Positions 35,375-43,859 of a DNA stretch of 64,000 nucleotides are shown here, piece after piece. The DNA comes from Pseudomonas antarctica (GTDB taxonomy: Bacteria; Pseudomonadota; Gammaproteobacteria; Pseudomonadales; Pseudomonadaceae). How positions within the stretch are numbered: position 1 is the first letter of the stretch; every line of letters starts with the position of its first letter. The notes beneath the pieces are model-generated. The model did not search any database. It was given only the letters and a program-made list of their open reading frames with translations, and was not told the origin of the DNA. Made by a program: the position numbers and the translations under genes. The DNA lies in contig NZ_UYXQ01000022.1 in assembly GCF_900624995.1 (NCBI RefSeq), positions 1 to 64,000 of the forward strand, written 5' to 3'.

Positions 35375-36432
35375 CAATGAGCCTTGAGGTTCTTCAGTTC
35401 AACCTGAGCCGCGCCTTCGGCAGCGGTGGCGATCTGGCCGATGACCCAAGGCTGCTCGCCTGCTTCGCGCAGGACGTTCAGCGCGCTTTCAACGTGCTCT
35501 TGCGCCACGCAGATCACCATGCCCACGCCGCAGTTCAGCACGCGGTGCATTTCGGTTTCGTTGACGTTGCCTTTCTCTTGCAGCCAGTCGAAGACTGCCG
35601 GGCGCTGCCAGCTGGCCACGTCGACAATTGCCTGGGCACCTTTTGGCAGAACGCGCGGGATGTTGTCCAGCAGGCCGCCGCCCGTGATGTGGGCCATGGC
35701 TTTGACGGCGCCAGTGTCCTTGATCAGTTTGAGCAGCGGTTTGACGTAGATGCGGGTCGGGGCCATCAGCAGGTCGGTCAGTGGCTTGCCATCGAGCTGG
35801 GTGTTCTCGATGTCGGCACCGGACACTTCGATGATCTTGCGGATCAGCGAGTAGCCGTTGGAGTGCGGGCCGGAGGATGGCAGGGCGAGCAGGGCGTCAC
35901 CGGCAGCCACTTTGGAACCGTCGATGATTTCGGATTTCTCTACAACACCCACGCAAAAGCCGGCCAGGTCGTAGTCTTCGCCTTCGTACATGCCTGGCAT
36001 TTCAGCGGTTTCGCCGCCGACCAGGGAGCAACCCGACAGTTCGCAGCCCGCGCCGATACCGGTCACAACTTGGGTTGCGGTCTCGACGTTGAGCTTGCCG
36101 GTGGCGTAGTAGTCAAGGAAGAACAGCGGCTCGGCACCGCAGACCACCAGGTCGTTCACGCACATGGCAACCAGGTCGATGCCGATGCTGTCGTGCTTGT
36201 TCAGGTTCAAGGCCAGGCGCAGCTTGGTGCCCACGCCGTCGGTGCCGGAAACCAGCACAGGCTGTTTGTAGCCGGCCGGGATTTCGCAGAGGGCGCCAAA
36301 ACCGCCCAGGCCGCCCATGACTTCGGGGCGCGCAGTGCGCTTGGCGACGCTCTTGATGCGTTCGACCAATGCTTCACCGGCGTCGATGTCTACACCGGCG
36401 TCCTTGTAGCTCAGGGAGGGTTGCTTGCTCAT
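35374..36432 (-). CDS. purM: Phosphoribosylformylglycinamidine cyclo-ligase (AIR synthetase)
   Basis: A 352-residue ATP-dependent enzyme that closes the imidazole ring of FGAM to AIR in purine synthesis. Typical features: [13 protein letters not shown] near the N terminus, [14 protein letters not shown] near 60-73, [34 protein letters not shown] near 134-149, and [16 protein letters not shown] near 248-263. First gene of the purM-purN-DUF3108 operon and divergent from the DUF2066 gene. Length is normal. Confidence 0.94.
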   Translation of the reverse strand: MSKQPSLSYKDAGVDIDAGEALVERIKSVAKRTARPEVMGGLGGFGALCEIPAGYKQPVLVSGTDGVGTKLRLALNLNKHDSIGIDLVAMCVNDLVVCGAEPLFFLDYYATGKLNVETATQVVTGIGAGCELSGCSLVGGETAEMPGMYEGEDYDLAGFCVGVVEKSEIIDGSKVAAGDALLALPSSGPHSNGYSLIRKIIEVSGADIENTQLDGKPLTDLLMAPTRIYVKPLLKLIKDTGAVKAMAHITGGGLLDNIPRVLPKGAQAIVDVASWQRPAVFDWLQEKGNVNETEMHRVLNCGVGMVICVAQEHVESALNVLREAGEQPWVIGQIATAAEGAAQVELKNLKAH

Positions 36433-36786
36433 GATCCAGGCCTTTAGGGGGGATTTCTGGGTAACGACCGAGTTGGCGAAGGCTTTCGTGAAGAGGCCCA
36501 GCCGTTGACGGTCTGCGAAGGCGCGCGATTTTATCAGGCTTGAGGGGCAGCGGCCATCCTCGGGCCGACGGGCAGGGCCATATCGGTTAAAAAAGCCGGT
36601 TAAAAAAATGCTAATCGGGTCTGCCTTGGTGCGTATTAAGGTATAGCCTTTAACCCGCTATCGTTATGACAGTACAAAAACTTACCGAGACCCGTGAATG
36701 TTTTACTGGCTGCTGTGGTCACAGCCATGCCATGCGAGTTCACGCGGTCTGTTCCAGCCGCTAAATTTGTCGTTCGGGAATCTTCC
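36433..36786. other. Divergent promoter region, purM and DUF2066 gene
   Basis: These 354 bases separate the two divergent starts. The part around 36590-36670 is AT-rich and the likely promoter zone. The DUF2066 reading frame is open back to 36694, so that part could be coding if an upstream start were used. I found no PurR-type palindrome or other clear operator. Confidence 0.4.
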
Positions 36787-37827
36787 ATGCGTCTGTGTAA
36801 ATTCTTCTTTGTAGGCTGCTTGTCGTTGGTCAGCCTGGCAAGTCATGCCGAAACCCTCAATGGCCTTTATCAAGTACTCGAACCGGTCAGCAGCCAATCG
36901 CCCCAAGAGCGCGACCAAGCCACCCAGCGCGCCGTGCAAACCTTGGTGATTCGCCTGACTGGCGACGCCAAGGCTGCCGATGGCCCGGGCCTGGCGGCGA
37001 TTCGCAAAGACCCGCGACAAATCATCAGCCAGTACGGCTATGACGCCGGCCCGCCGGAAAGCCTGCAAGTTGATTTCGACCCGGTGAGCACTGATCGCGC
37101 CTTGCGTGAGGCGGGTCTGTCGATCTGGGGCAGCAATCGGCCGTCGATTCTCGGTTGGTGGCTGAACGACTCCACCGAAGGCAGCAGCCTGGTCGGCGAT
37201 GGCCAGGCGATTGCCGGCACCTTGCGTCGTGCCGCGCAACACCGTGGTTTGCCGCTGCGCCTGCCGCTGGGAGACTTGGATGAGCAAGTCGTCGCCACTG
37301 CGCCTAATCTTGAAAGCGCCGACGCCACGCCGCTGCGCGCCGCCTCCGAGCGCTATGGCGCCGATGCACTGCTCACCGTGCACGCCCGCCAGCAAGGTAA
37401 TCAATGGCAGGCCAAATGGCGCCTGTGGTTGGGCGACAAAAGTGAGCAGGGCAGCGCCCAGGGTGCGGATACCGCTGCGGTAGCGGATGCCGTGTTGCTT
37501 GCGGTCAGCCAAAAACTGGCGCCACGTTTTGCCGTTAAACCGGGTGTGAGCAGCGAGCAGTTGCTTGAAGTGCAGGGCATGAACCTGGAGCGCTACGCTG
37601 CCTTGGGCCATCTGCTCGAACCTTTTGGTGGTCAGCCGCAGCTCGTGGATGGCAATCGCATCGTGTACCGCGTCAATGGCAGTGCTGATCAGTTGCGTAC
37701 CCAGTTGAGCCTGGCCAAGTTGCAGGAAGTGCCGGCGGGTGAGGCCCCCGTCCAGCAGCCCGTGGTTGACGGAACACCGCCGGCCGCCGCACCCGAGCCC
37801 CAGGCGCAGTTGCGTTTTCGTTGGTAG
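36787..37827 (+). CDS. DUF2066 exported protein
   Basis: A 346-residue protein of the DUF2066 family. The ATG at 36787 is preferred because it gives a standard signal peptide (MRLCKFFFVGCLSLVSLASHA, cleavage near residue 21) after a GGGA site; the frame is open to 36694 but that leader has no export sequence of its own. The mature part is mixed alpha/beta (LYQVLEPVSSQSPQERDQAT at its start) and ends in a Pro/Ala-rich stretch and RFRW. Function is unknown. The order DUF2066, AI-2E transporter, hda is conserved in Pseudomonas, and it may share a transcript with the next gene 42 bases downstream. Confidence 0.82.
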   Translation: MRLCKFFFVGCLSLVSLASHAETLNGLYQVLEPVSSQSPQERDQATQRAVQTLVIRLTGDAKAADGPGLAAIRKDPRQIISQYGYDAGPPESLQVDFDPVSTDRALREAGLSIWGSNRPSILGWWLNDSTEGSSLVGDGQAIAGTLRRAAQHRGLPLRLPLGDLDEQVVATAPNLESADATPLRAASERYGADALLTVHARQQGNQWQAKWRLWLGDKSEQGSAQGADTAAVADAVLLAVSQKLAPRFAVKPGVSSEQLLEVQGMNLERYAALGHLLEPFGGQPQLVDGNRIVYRVNGSADQLRTQLSLAKLQEVPAGEAPVQQPVVDGTPPAAAPEPQAQLRFRW

Positions 37828-37869
37828 ATATTCTTCCTATATAGATAGAAGCAAATAATGGAGTGGTTT

Positions 37870-38943
37870 ATGGCGGATACGCGTCGTTGGGTGTGGCTTG
37901 GCGGGATTGTCCTGCTGTGCGTCTTTGTGTTCTTGCTGCATTCGATCCTGACGCCGTTCCTGGTTGCGTTGCTGTTGGCCTATCTGTTCGATCCAGTGGT
38001 CGATCGCCTGGAGAAAGCTGGCCTGTCGCGAACCTTGGGTGTGGTGGCGGTGTTCGCCCTGTTCACGTTGATCATCACAGCACTGGTATTGGTGTTGGTG
38101 CCGATGCTGGTCAAGCAGCTGTTCCGTTTATATGAACTGGCGCCGCAGATGCTCGACTGGCTGCAGCACACGGCAATGCCGTGGGCCCAGGCCAAGCTGG
38201 GGCTGGCGGACGGTTTCTGGAAGTTCGACAAGGTCAAGGCAGCGATCAGCGAGCACATGGGCCAGACCTCCGATATCGTCGGTGCCGTGCTGAGCCGGGC
38301 CACGGCCTCCAGTTTGGCGTTGATCGGTTGGTTGACCAACTTGGTGCTGATCCCGGTGGTGGGGTTCTACCTGCTGCGTGACTGGGACGTCATGATGGCC
38401 AAGATTCGTAGCCTGCTGCCGCGCAACAGCGAAGAGCGCATCGTCTCTCTGGCGGGAGAGTGCCATGAGGTGCTCGGTGCATTCGTTCGCGGTCAGTTGC
38501 TGGTAATGCTGGCCTTGGGGGTTATCTATGCCGCCGGGTTGATGGCTATTGGCCTGGAATTGGGCCTGCTGATCGGCTTGATCGCCGGTTTGGCCGCAAT
38601 CGTTCCGTACATGGGCTTTGTGATTGGTATTGGCGCAGCGCTGGTGGCCGGGCTGTTCCAGTTTGGCGGCGACCTATACCCAATGCTGGGTATTGTTGCG
38701 GTATTTATGGTCGGCCAGGCCCTTGAGGGTATGGTGCTGACGCCGTTGCTGGTAGGGGACCGGATCGGCCTGCACCCGGTAGCAGTGATCTTTGCGATCC
38801 TGGCGGGCGGTGAGCTGTTTGGCTTTACGGGCATTCTGCTGGCGCTGCCGGTGGCGGCAGTGATCATGGTGTTGGTGCGCCATGTGCATGATCTGTACAA
38901 GGATTCGGATGTGTATACCGGGGCTGAAGACCCCGACCTGTAA
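37870..38943 (+). CDS. AI-2E family (TqsA/PerM-like) membrane protein
   Basis: A 357-residue inner-membrane protein of the AI-2E/PerM superfamily with about eight membrane segments: two N-terminal (10-60), one near 65-85, a long soluble loop (90-150), and a C-terminal cluster from 155, including LIAGLAAIVPYMGFVIGIG and GDRIGLHPVAVIFAILAGG, both family signatures. Members export AI-2 in E. coli or act as permeases of unknown substrate. The ATG at 37870 has GGAG 6 bases upstream and is preferred over the ATG at 37858. A strong terminator follows. Confidence 0.85.
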   Translation: MADTRRWVWLGGIVLLCVFVFLLHSILTPFLVALLLAYLFDPVVDRLEKAGLSRTLGVVAVFALFTLIITALVLVLVPMLVKQLFRLYELAPQMLDWLQHTAMPWAQAKLGLADGFWKFDKVKAAISEHMGQTSDIVGAVLSRATASSLALIGWLTNLVLIPVVGFYLLRDWDVMMAKIRSLLPRNSEERIVSLAGECHEVLGAFVRGQLLVMLALGVIYAAGLMAIGLELGLLIGLIAGLAAIVPYMGFVIGIGAALVAGLFQFGGDLYPMLGIVAVFMVGQALEGMVLTPLLVGDRIGLHPVAVIFAILAGGELFGFTGILLALPVAAVIMVLVRHVHDLYKDSDVYTGAEDPDL

Positions 38944-38953
38944 CCGCTTCTTC

Positions 38954-38979
38954 ACAAACCCGGCCCAGGCCGGGTTTGT
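38954..38979 (+). terminator. Intrinsic terminator after AI-2E gene
   Basis: ACAAACCCGGCC pairs perfectly with GGCCGGGTTTGT around CA, followed by TGTTT, 10 bases after the stop. It separates the DUF2066/AI-2E transcript from hda. Confidence 0.85.
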
Positions 38980-39147
38980 TGTTTCTGCAGGCGGGGCGTC
39001 AAACAATTTGCGCAAATCGACCCAGGTTAACGCAAACCTTTGATTTTGCTTGTGGTCTGCTGCATTGTGCGCCCGGCGTCACGGGTATAAACTTTGCAAA
39101 CTTTACACAGAGGCCACTAACGGTTCGTTTGGAGCCGTTCAGTCAGC

Positions 39148-39852
39148 ATGAAACCGATTCAGCTGCCCTTGGGTGTGCGTCTGCGTGACGACGCCACCTT
39201 CATCAATTACTACCCAGGCGCCAATGCCGCTGCACTCGGCTATGTCGAGCGGCTCTGCGAAGCCGACGCCGGGTGGACTGAAAGCCTGATCTATCTGTGG
39301 GGCAAGCACGGCGTGGGGCGTACTCACCTCTTGCAGGCGGCGTGCCTGCGCTTTGAGCAGATGGGTGAGCCGGCGGTTTACCTGCCGCTGGCCGAATTGA
39401 TGGACCGTGGCATCGGCATCTTCGACCATCTTGAGCAATACGAGCTGGTATGCCTGGATGACCTGCAGGCGATTGCCGGCAAGGCGGATTGGGAAGAGGC
39501 GCTGTTTCACCTGTTCAACCGCTTGCGCGACAGCGGCCGGCGCCTGTTGATCGCCGCGTCTACCTCGCCGCGTGAACTGCCCGTGAAGCTGGCAGATCTC
39601 AAGTCGCGCCTGACCCTGGCGCTGATCTTCCAGATGCGGCCATTGTCCGACGAGGACAAATTGCGCGCGCTGCAATTGCGTGCATCCCGTCGCGGCCTGC
39701 ACCTCACCGATGAAGTCGGGCACTTTATTCTCACCCGTGGCACCCGGAGCATGAGCGCGTTGTTCGATTTGCTTGAACAGCTCGATCAGGCCTCTTTGCA
39801 GGCCCAGCGTAAGCTGACCATCCCTTTCCTCAAGGAAACCCTCGGCTGGTAG
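39148..39852 (+). CDS. hda: DnaA regulatory inactivator Hda
   Basis: A 234-residue AAA+ protein related to DnaA domain III. With the beta clamp it stimulates ATP hydrolysis by DnaA after initiation, preventing re-initiation. A clamp-binding type motif (IQLPLGV) is at residues 4-10. The Walker A region is WGKHGVGRTHL near 51-61, with Arg in place of the usual Lys-Thr start as often seen in Hda; Walker B-like LVCLDDLQAIAG lies near 96-107, and the sensor II region near 160-175. Start ATG at 39148. Length fits the family. It stands alone between two gaps of about 200 bases in which I see no gene. Confidence 0.92.
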   Translation: MKPIQLPLGVRLRDDATFINYYPGANAAALGYVERLCEADAGWTESLIYLWGKHGVGRTHLLQAACLRFEQMGEPAVYLPLAELMDRGIGIFDHLEQYELVCLDDLQAIAGKADWEEALFHLFNRLRDSGRRLLIAASTSPRELPVKLADLKSRLTLALIFQMRPLSDEDKLRALQLRASRRGLHLTDEVGHFILTRGTRSMSALFDLLEQLDQASLQAQRKLTIPFLKETLGW

Positions 39853-40065
39853 CCAAGCCTTGTATTTCGCGGCTTTCGGCAGATTTCAGGCGCCAGAAAA
39901 CCTGCATTTGGGCCGCTTTGGCCACGCATCAGGCGTGAATTGGGTGTTAAGGGCTTAGATGTCAGCGTTCAAGCAAGAAGTCACATAGGTCACGATTGAA
40001 TTTGCAAATCGATGTGATAGTGGGCATAGTCTCGACTTCTTTACATATCAGCCACGGTCGTGCCC

Positions 40066-40695
40066 ATGCTAAATCGCTTCGCACCCCTCGTGCCTCTCGC
40101 ACTCGTTACCCTGTTGTTTGGTTGCGCCACCCACACTCAAAACGTGGCTGAGCAGCAAAAACCAGCACAACAGTCCCAGGCAAAGTTCGTTGCAGCGCAG
40201 TCTTCCACTGTTTATGAGGAAGAAGTTGCAACTGAGAAAGAACTGGCCGATTTCTCCGGCAGCAAGCCGTACCAGCTTCCAGTTCTGGCCGACAGCATTC
40301 TCGAACGCGGCATGTCCCTGATCGGTACCCGTTACCGTTTCGGCGGTACCTCCGAAGCCGGTTTCGATTGCAGCGGTTTCATCGGCTACCTGTTTCGCGA
40401 AGAGGCCGGCATGAATTTGCCTCGTTCGACTCGCGAAATGATCAAGGTTGATGCACCGTTGGTCGCACGTAACAACCTCAAGCCCGGTGATCTGCTTTTC
40501 TTTAGTACTGCTGGCCGTGGTCGTGTGAGCCACGCCGGTATCTACTTGGGCGATAACCAGTTTATCCACTCCAGCAGCCGTCGCAGTGGCGGTGTTCGAG
40601 TCGACAACCTGGGTGACAGCTACTGGAGCAAAACCTTCATCGAAGCCAAGCGCGCACTTGCCATGGCCCCGACTACGGTTACCGCTAGCAAGTAA
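40066..40695 (+). CDS. NlpC/P60 family peptidoglycan hydrolase, lipoprotein
   Basis: A 209-residue cell-wall hydrolase, probably a gamma-D-Glu-diaminopimelate endopeptidase. A lipoprotein signal (LVTLLFGC, Cys at about 20) anchors it to the envelope. A polar linker follows to about residue 75, then the NlpC/P60 domain: catalytic Cys in GFDCSGFIGYLF near 102-113, His in RVSHAGIYLG near 150-159, and a further polar residue in FIHSSSRR. The ATG at 40066 is chosen over a GTG two codons earlier; neither has a strong ribosome site. A close paralogue follows immediately. Confidence 0.87.
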   Translation: MLNRFAPLVPLALVTLLFGCATHTQNVAEQQKPAQQSQAKFVAAQSSTVYEEEVATEKELADFSGSKPYQLPVLADSILERGMSLIGTRYRFGGTSEAGFDCSGFIGYLFREEAGMNLPRSTREMIKVDAPLVARNNLKPGDLLFFSTAGRGRVSHAGIYLGDNQFIHSSSRRSGGVRVDNLGDSYWSKTFIEAKRALAMAPTTVTASK

Positions 40696-40840
40696 ACTTA
40701 AAGTGATACTTGAAGTTTGACGTGTAAGCGCTAGAATCCCTGGATATTGTTGTAATCCGTTCGCGCGAGCTTTGCTTGCGCGTTCTGGTTTTCAGCCTTC
40801 GGCAGCGAAAAGCCGCATCCAGACCAGGATTGTTCTGCCC

Positions 40841-41380
40841 ATGTCGACCTCAGCCCGCCTCATTCTGCTTGTTTGCGCCGCGCTCCTCAGCGCCTGCGCA
40901 AGCCGCCCACCGCCACCGGCTCCTGTAGCTGTCAAGCCTAAGCCGGTGTTCAATTACGCCAGCCAAAGTTTCTCGCCTGCGGCCGAAGACGTGCTCTTTC
41001 GTGCGCTGGGTCTGGTCGGTACGCCTTATCGTTGGGGCGGTAATACACCGGCCTCCGGGTTTGATTGCAGTGGCTTGATAGGTTTTGTGTACCGTGACGC
41101 CGCCGGCATCAGCCTGCCGCGCACCACTCGCGAGCTGATCGTGATGCGTGCCCAGGACGTCAGTGAAAACAACCTTCAGACCGGTGATCTGATCTTCTTC
41201 GCCACCGGTGGCGGTTCGCAGGTGAGCCACGCCGGCATCTACGTGGGCGAAGGGCGCTTCGTGCATGCGCCGCAGACCGGAGGCACGGTGAAGCTCGATA
41301 CACTGTCCAAAGCGTATTGGCAGAATGCCTATTTGAGCGCCAAACGTGTATTGCCGGGGAACCTGGCGCGTAATCCCTGA
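40841..41380 (+). CDS. NlpC/P60 family peptidoglycan hydrolase, lipoprotein (second copy)
   Basis: A 179-residue paralogue of the preceding gene with a lipobox (ALLSAC, Cys at about 19), a short Pro-rich linker (RPPPPAPVAVKPKP) and an NlpC/P60 domain with catalytic Cys in GFDCSGLIGFVY near 79-90 and His in QVSHAGIYVG near 127-136. The ATG at 40841 has AGGA 10 bases upstream; the longer frame from 40772 would bury the lipoprotein signal. The two proteins share most of the catalytic domain but differ in linker length, suggesting an old tandem duplication. A REPIN follows. Confidence 0.87.
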   Translation: MSTSARLILLVCAALLSACASRPPPPAPVAVKPKPVFNYASQSFSPAAEDVLFRALGLVGTPYRWGGNTPASGFDCSGLIGFVYRDAAGISLPRTTRELIVMRAQDVSENNLQTGDLIFFATGGGSQVSHAGIYVGEGRFVHAPQTGGTVKLDTLSKAYWQNAYLSAKRVLPGNLARNP

Positions 41381-41396
41381 GTCGCACAACGATCAA

Positions 41397-41490
41397 AATG
41401 TGGGAGGGGGCTTGCTCCCGATGGCAGAGTGTCAGTCGCCAGCTCGGTTGACTGATACACCGCTATCGGAAGCAAGCCCCCTCCCACATT
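41397..41490. repeat. REPIN between convergent genes
   Basis: The arms (about 41397-41422 and 41464-41490) are near-perfect inverted repeats with the core GTGGGAGGGGGCTTGCTCCC, the most abundant REP type I remember from P. fluorescens. It occupies the gap between the second NlpC/P60 gene and the convergent sugar dehydrogenase gene. Confidence 0.9.
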
Positions 41491-41505
41491 GAGTTATGCG
41501 CTGGG

Positions 41506-42819
41506 TTACTTAGCCGCTGAAACCCGCCACACCTTATTCCCCACATCATCCGCCACCAGCAAATCTCCCTGCTGATCAATCACCACGCCCACCGGCCGGC
41601 CCATGGCTTTCTCATCTTTATCGAGGAACCCGGTCAGTACATCCACCGGCTGCCCTTTGGGTTGGCCACCCTCGAACGGCACGAAGATCACCTTGTAGCC
41701 ACTGTGCGGTTTGCGATTCCACGAACCATGCTGACCAATAAACGCGCCGTTGCTGAACGGCGCCGGGAGCTTGCTGCCTTCGGCGAAGGTCAGGCCCAGA
41801 GAGGCAGTGTGCGGGCCTACGGCATAGTCCGGGGCGATGGCCTTGGCGACTAGGTCCAGATTTTGCGGCGTGACGCGCACATCCACATGCTGGCCGTAGT
41901 AACTGAACGGCCAGCCATAAAACGCGCCATCCTTGACCGACGTGATGTAATCCGGCACCAGGTCGCTGCCGATCTCGTCGCGCTCGTTAACCGCCGTCCA
42001 CAGCTTGCCGCTCTGCGGCTCCCACGCCATGCCGTTCGGGTTGCGCAGGCCTGAGGCGAAGATGCGATGCTGGCCGGTGGTGCGGTCGACTTCCCATATT
42101 GCCGCGCGTCCTTCTTCCGCTGCCAGGCCGTTTTCGCCGACGTTGCTGTTGGAGCCGACACTCACATACAACTTGCTGCCGTCTTTGCTGGCCACCACGT
42201 TTTTCGTCCAGTGGTGGTTAATGCTGCCGCCGGGCAAGTCGACCACTTTGGTGCCGGCGGCCTTGATTGCGGTTTCGCCCGGCTGATAAGGAAAGCGCAA
42301 CAGCTTGTCGGAGTCGGCGACATACAAGTCGTTGCCGACCAGGGTCATGCCGAACGGCGAGTTAAGGTTCTCCAGGAACACCGTGCGCGTTTCAGCGACG
42401 CCGTCGTGGTTGGCATCGCGCAGCAGGGTGATGCGGTTCGGGCTGGGCACACCAGCACCGGCGCGGCCCATGACTTTCTCCATGACCCAACCGCGAATGC
42501 CTTTGGAGTCATCCGGCTTGGGTGGCGCGTTGGTTTCCGCCACCAGCACATCACCGTTAGGCAACACATACAGCCAGCGCGGGTGGTCCAGGCCTTCGGC
42601 AAACGCCGTGACTTGGGTGCCGACGGCGGCTGTGGGTGTCGCGCCCTCTGGCCAGCCAATCGCCGGGGCGATGTTCACGGTGGGTATCAGGGTTTTATTC
42701 GGTTCCGGCAGCTTGGGCGAGGGCCCGGTGCCGTCGGAGACCTTCAGGGTAGAGCTTTCACCGCAGGCGGCGAGGGTGCCTGCCAGCATGATGAGTAGGG
42801 CGAGTCTGGTTTTGTGCAT
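41506..42819 (-). CDS. PQQ-dependent sugar dehydrogenase-like lipoprotein (sorbosone dehydrogenase family)
   Basis: A 437-residue envelope protein with a lipoprotein signal (LAGTLAAC, Cys at about 19) and a six-bladed beta-propeller of the soluble glucose/sorbosone dehydrogenase family. Blade motifs include [20 protein letters not shown] near 77-96, [20 protein letters not shown] near 151-170 and [20 protein letters not shown] near 256-275, with [16 protein letters not shown] near 363-378 in the usual PQQ-site region. It would oxidise a sugar or aldose at the periplasmic face, if PQQ is supplied. It is monocistronic and divergent from the riboswitch-controlled cob operon. Substrate is unknown. 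Confidence 0.85.
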   Translation of the reverse strand: MHKTRLALLIMLAGTLAACGESSTLKVSDGTGPSPKLPEPNKTLIPTVNIAPAIGWPEGATPTAAVGTQVTAFAEGLDHPRWLYVLPNGDVLVAETNAPPKPDDSKGIRGWVMEKVMGRAGAGVPSPNRITLLRDANHDGVAETRTVFLENLNSPFGMTLVGNDLYVADSDKLLRFPYQPGETAIKAAGTKVVDLPGGSINHHWTKNVVASKDGSKLYVSVGSNSNVGENGLAAEEGRAAIWEVDRTTGQHRIFASGLRNPNGMAWEPQSGKLWTAVNERDEIGSDLVPDYITSVKDGAFYGWPFSYYGQHVDVRVTPQNLDLVAKAIAPDYAVGPHTASLGLTFAEGSKLPAPFSNGAFIGQHGSWNRKPHSGYKVIFVPFEGGQPKGQPVDVLTGFLDKDEKAMGRPVGVVIDQQGDLLVADDVGNKVWRVSAAK

Positions 42820-42930
42820 GGTTTTCTCCTTAATACCTGTAAGGGTAGAGGTGTTTGTCGGTCCGATCGTTCCAGTACAAGGCCAGCTTTAATTGACGCT
42901 CCACCCCCAACCCACTAACCTTCGCGGCTT

Positions 42931-43155
42931 GTTCCAGGTGCTCTGTGACCTGTGGGTCGACAGAGTGAAACAGGGAAGCCGGTGAGTGAGCGCACTTGTA
43001 CACAGTGCTGCCGCGATTCCGGCGCTGCCCCCGCAACGGTAAATGAGTCAAGACGGTGCCTTTTGCCACTGTATCGCTGGCGATATGGGAAGGCGCGCCG
43101 TTGGCCTGCTTCTATAACGAATGCGCCACTCATGAGTCCGGAGACCGGCCTGGAT
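42931..43155 (+). ncRNA. Cobalamin riboswitch
   Basis: All landmarks of the cobalamin (AdoCbl) riboswitch are present in order: GTTCCAGGTG near 42931, AACAGGGAAGCCGGTG near 42969, the box GCTGCCCCCGCAACGGTAA at 43024-43042 and the closing AGTCCGGAGACCGGCCTGG at 43135-43153. It lies 93 bases before cobO and should repress the cob operon when adenosylcobalamin is abundant. The whole gap 42820-43247 is otherwise empty. Confidence 0.93.
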
Positions 43156-43247
43156 CATCCAACAGCATCACGGTGGGCGATGCTTGGCTGTCTGTTTGTC
43201 TATTTTCCTGCCCGCCGTTTTTTGTCCAGCCCCAACGGAGAGCTGTC

Positions 43248-43859
43248 ATGACCGATTCCCCCGACCGCGACGAACGCCACCTGGCGCGCATGCTGCGCAA
43301 AAAAGCCGTGATCGATGAACGCATCGCCAATTCCCCGAACGAATGCGGCTTGCTGCTGGTATTGACCGGCAACGGCAAAGGCAAGAGCAGCTCGGCGTTT
43401 GGCATGCTCGCCCGCGCCATGGGCCACGGCATGCAGTGCGGCGTGGTGCAGTTCATCAAGGGGCGCCACAGCACCGGTGAGGAACTGTTCTTCCGCCGCT
43501 TCCCCGAGCAAGTGCGCTTTCACGTGATGGGCGAAGGCTTCACCTGGGAAACCCAGGACCGCCAGCGCGACATCGCCGCCGCCGAAGCCGCGTGGGCGGT
43601 GTCCCGCGAACTGTTGCAAGACCCGTCCATCGGCCTTGTGGTGCTGGATGAACTGAACATCGCCCTCAAGCACGGCTACCTTGATCTGGACCAAGTGCTC
43701 AGCGACCTGCAAGCCCGCCCGCCGATGCAGCACGTGTTGGTCACCGGCCGTGGCGCCAAGCCTGAGCTGATCGAAATGGGCGACACCGTCACCGAAATGG
43801 GCATGCTCAAGCACGCGTTCCAGGCCGGTATCAAGGCACAGAAGGGCGTCGAACTTTGA
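43248..43859 (+). CDS. cobO: Corrinoid adenosyltransferase (cob(I)yrinic acid a,c-diamide)
   Basis: A 203-residue cytoplasmic enzyme of the CobO/CobA/BtuR family that transfers the adenosyl group of ATP to reduced corrinoids. The ATP loop is GNGKGKSSSAFGMLARAMG near 42-60, followed by VQFIKG and VVLDELN near 131-137. The ATG at 43248 has CGGAG 7 bases upstream; the open frame back to 43056 lies inside the riboswitch and is not coding. First gene of the cob operon; its stop overlaps the cobB start (TTGA). Confidence 0.94.
   Translation: MTDSPDRDERHLARMLRKKAVIDERIANSPNECGLLLVLTGNGKGKSSSAFGMLARAMGHGMQCGVVQFIKGRHSTGEELFFRRFPEQVRFHVMGEGFTWETQDRQRDIAAAEAAWAVSRELLQDPSIGLVVLDELNIALKHGYLDLDQVLSDLQARPPMQHVLVTGRGAKPELIEMGDTVTEMGMLKHAFQAGIKAQKGVEL

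Noticed and set aside
43056..43247. Upstream extension of cobO
   Set aside because: It lies inside the cobalamin riboswitch, and the ATG at 43248 has a proper ribosome site.
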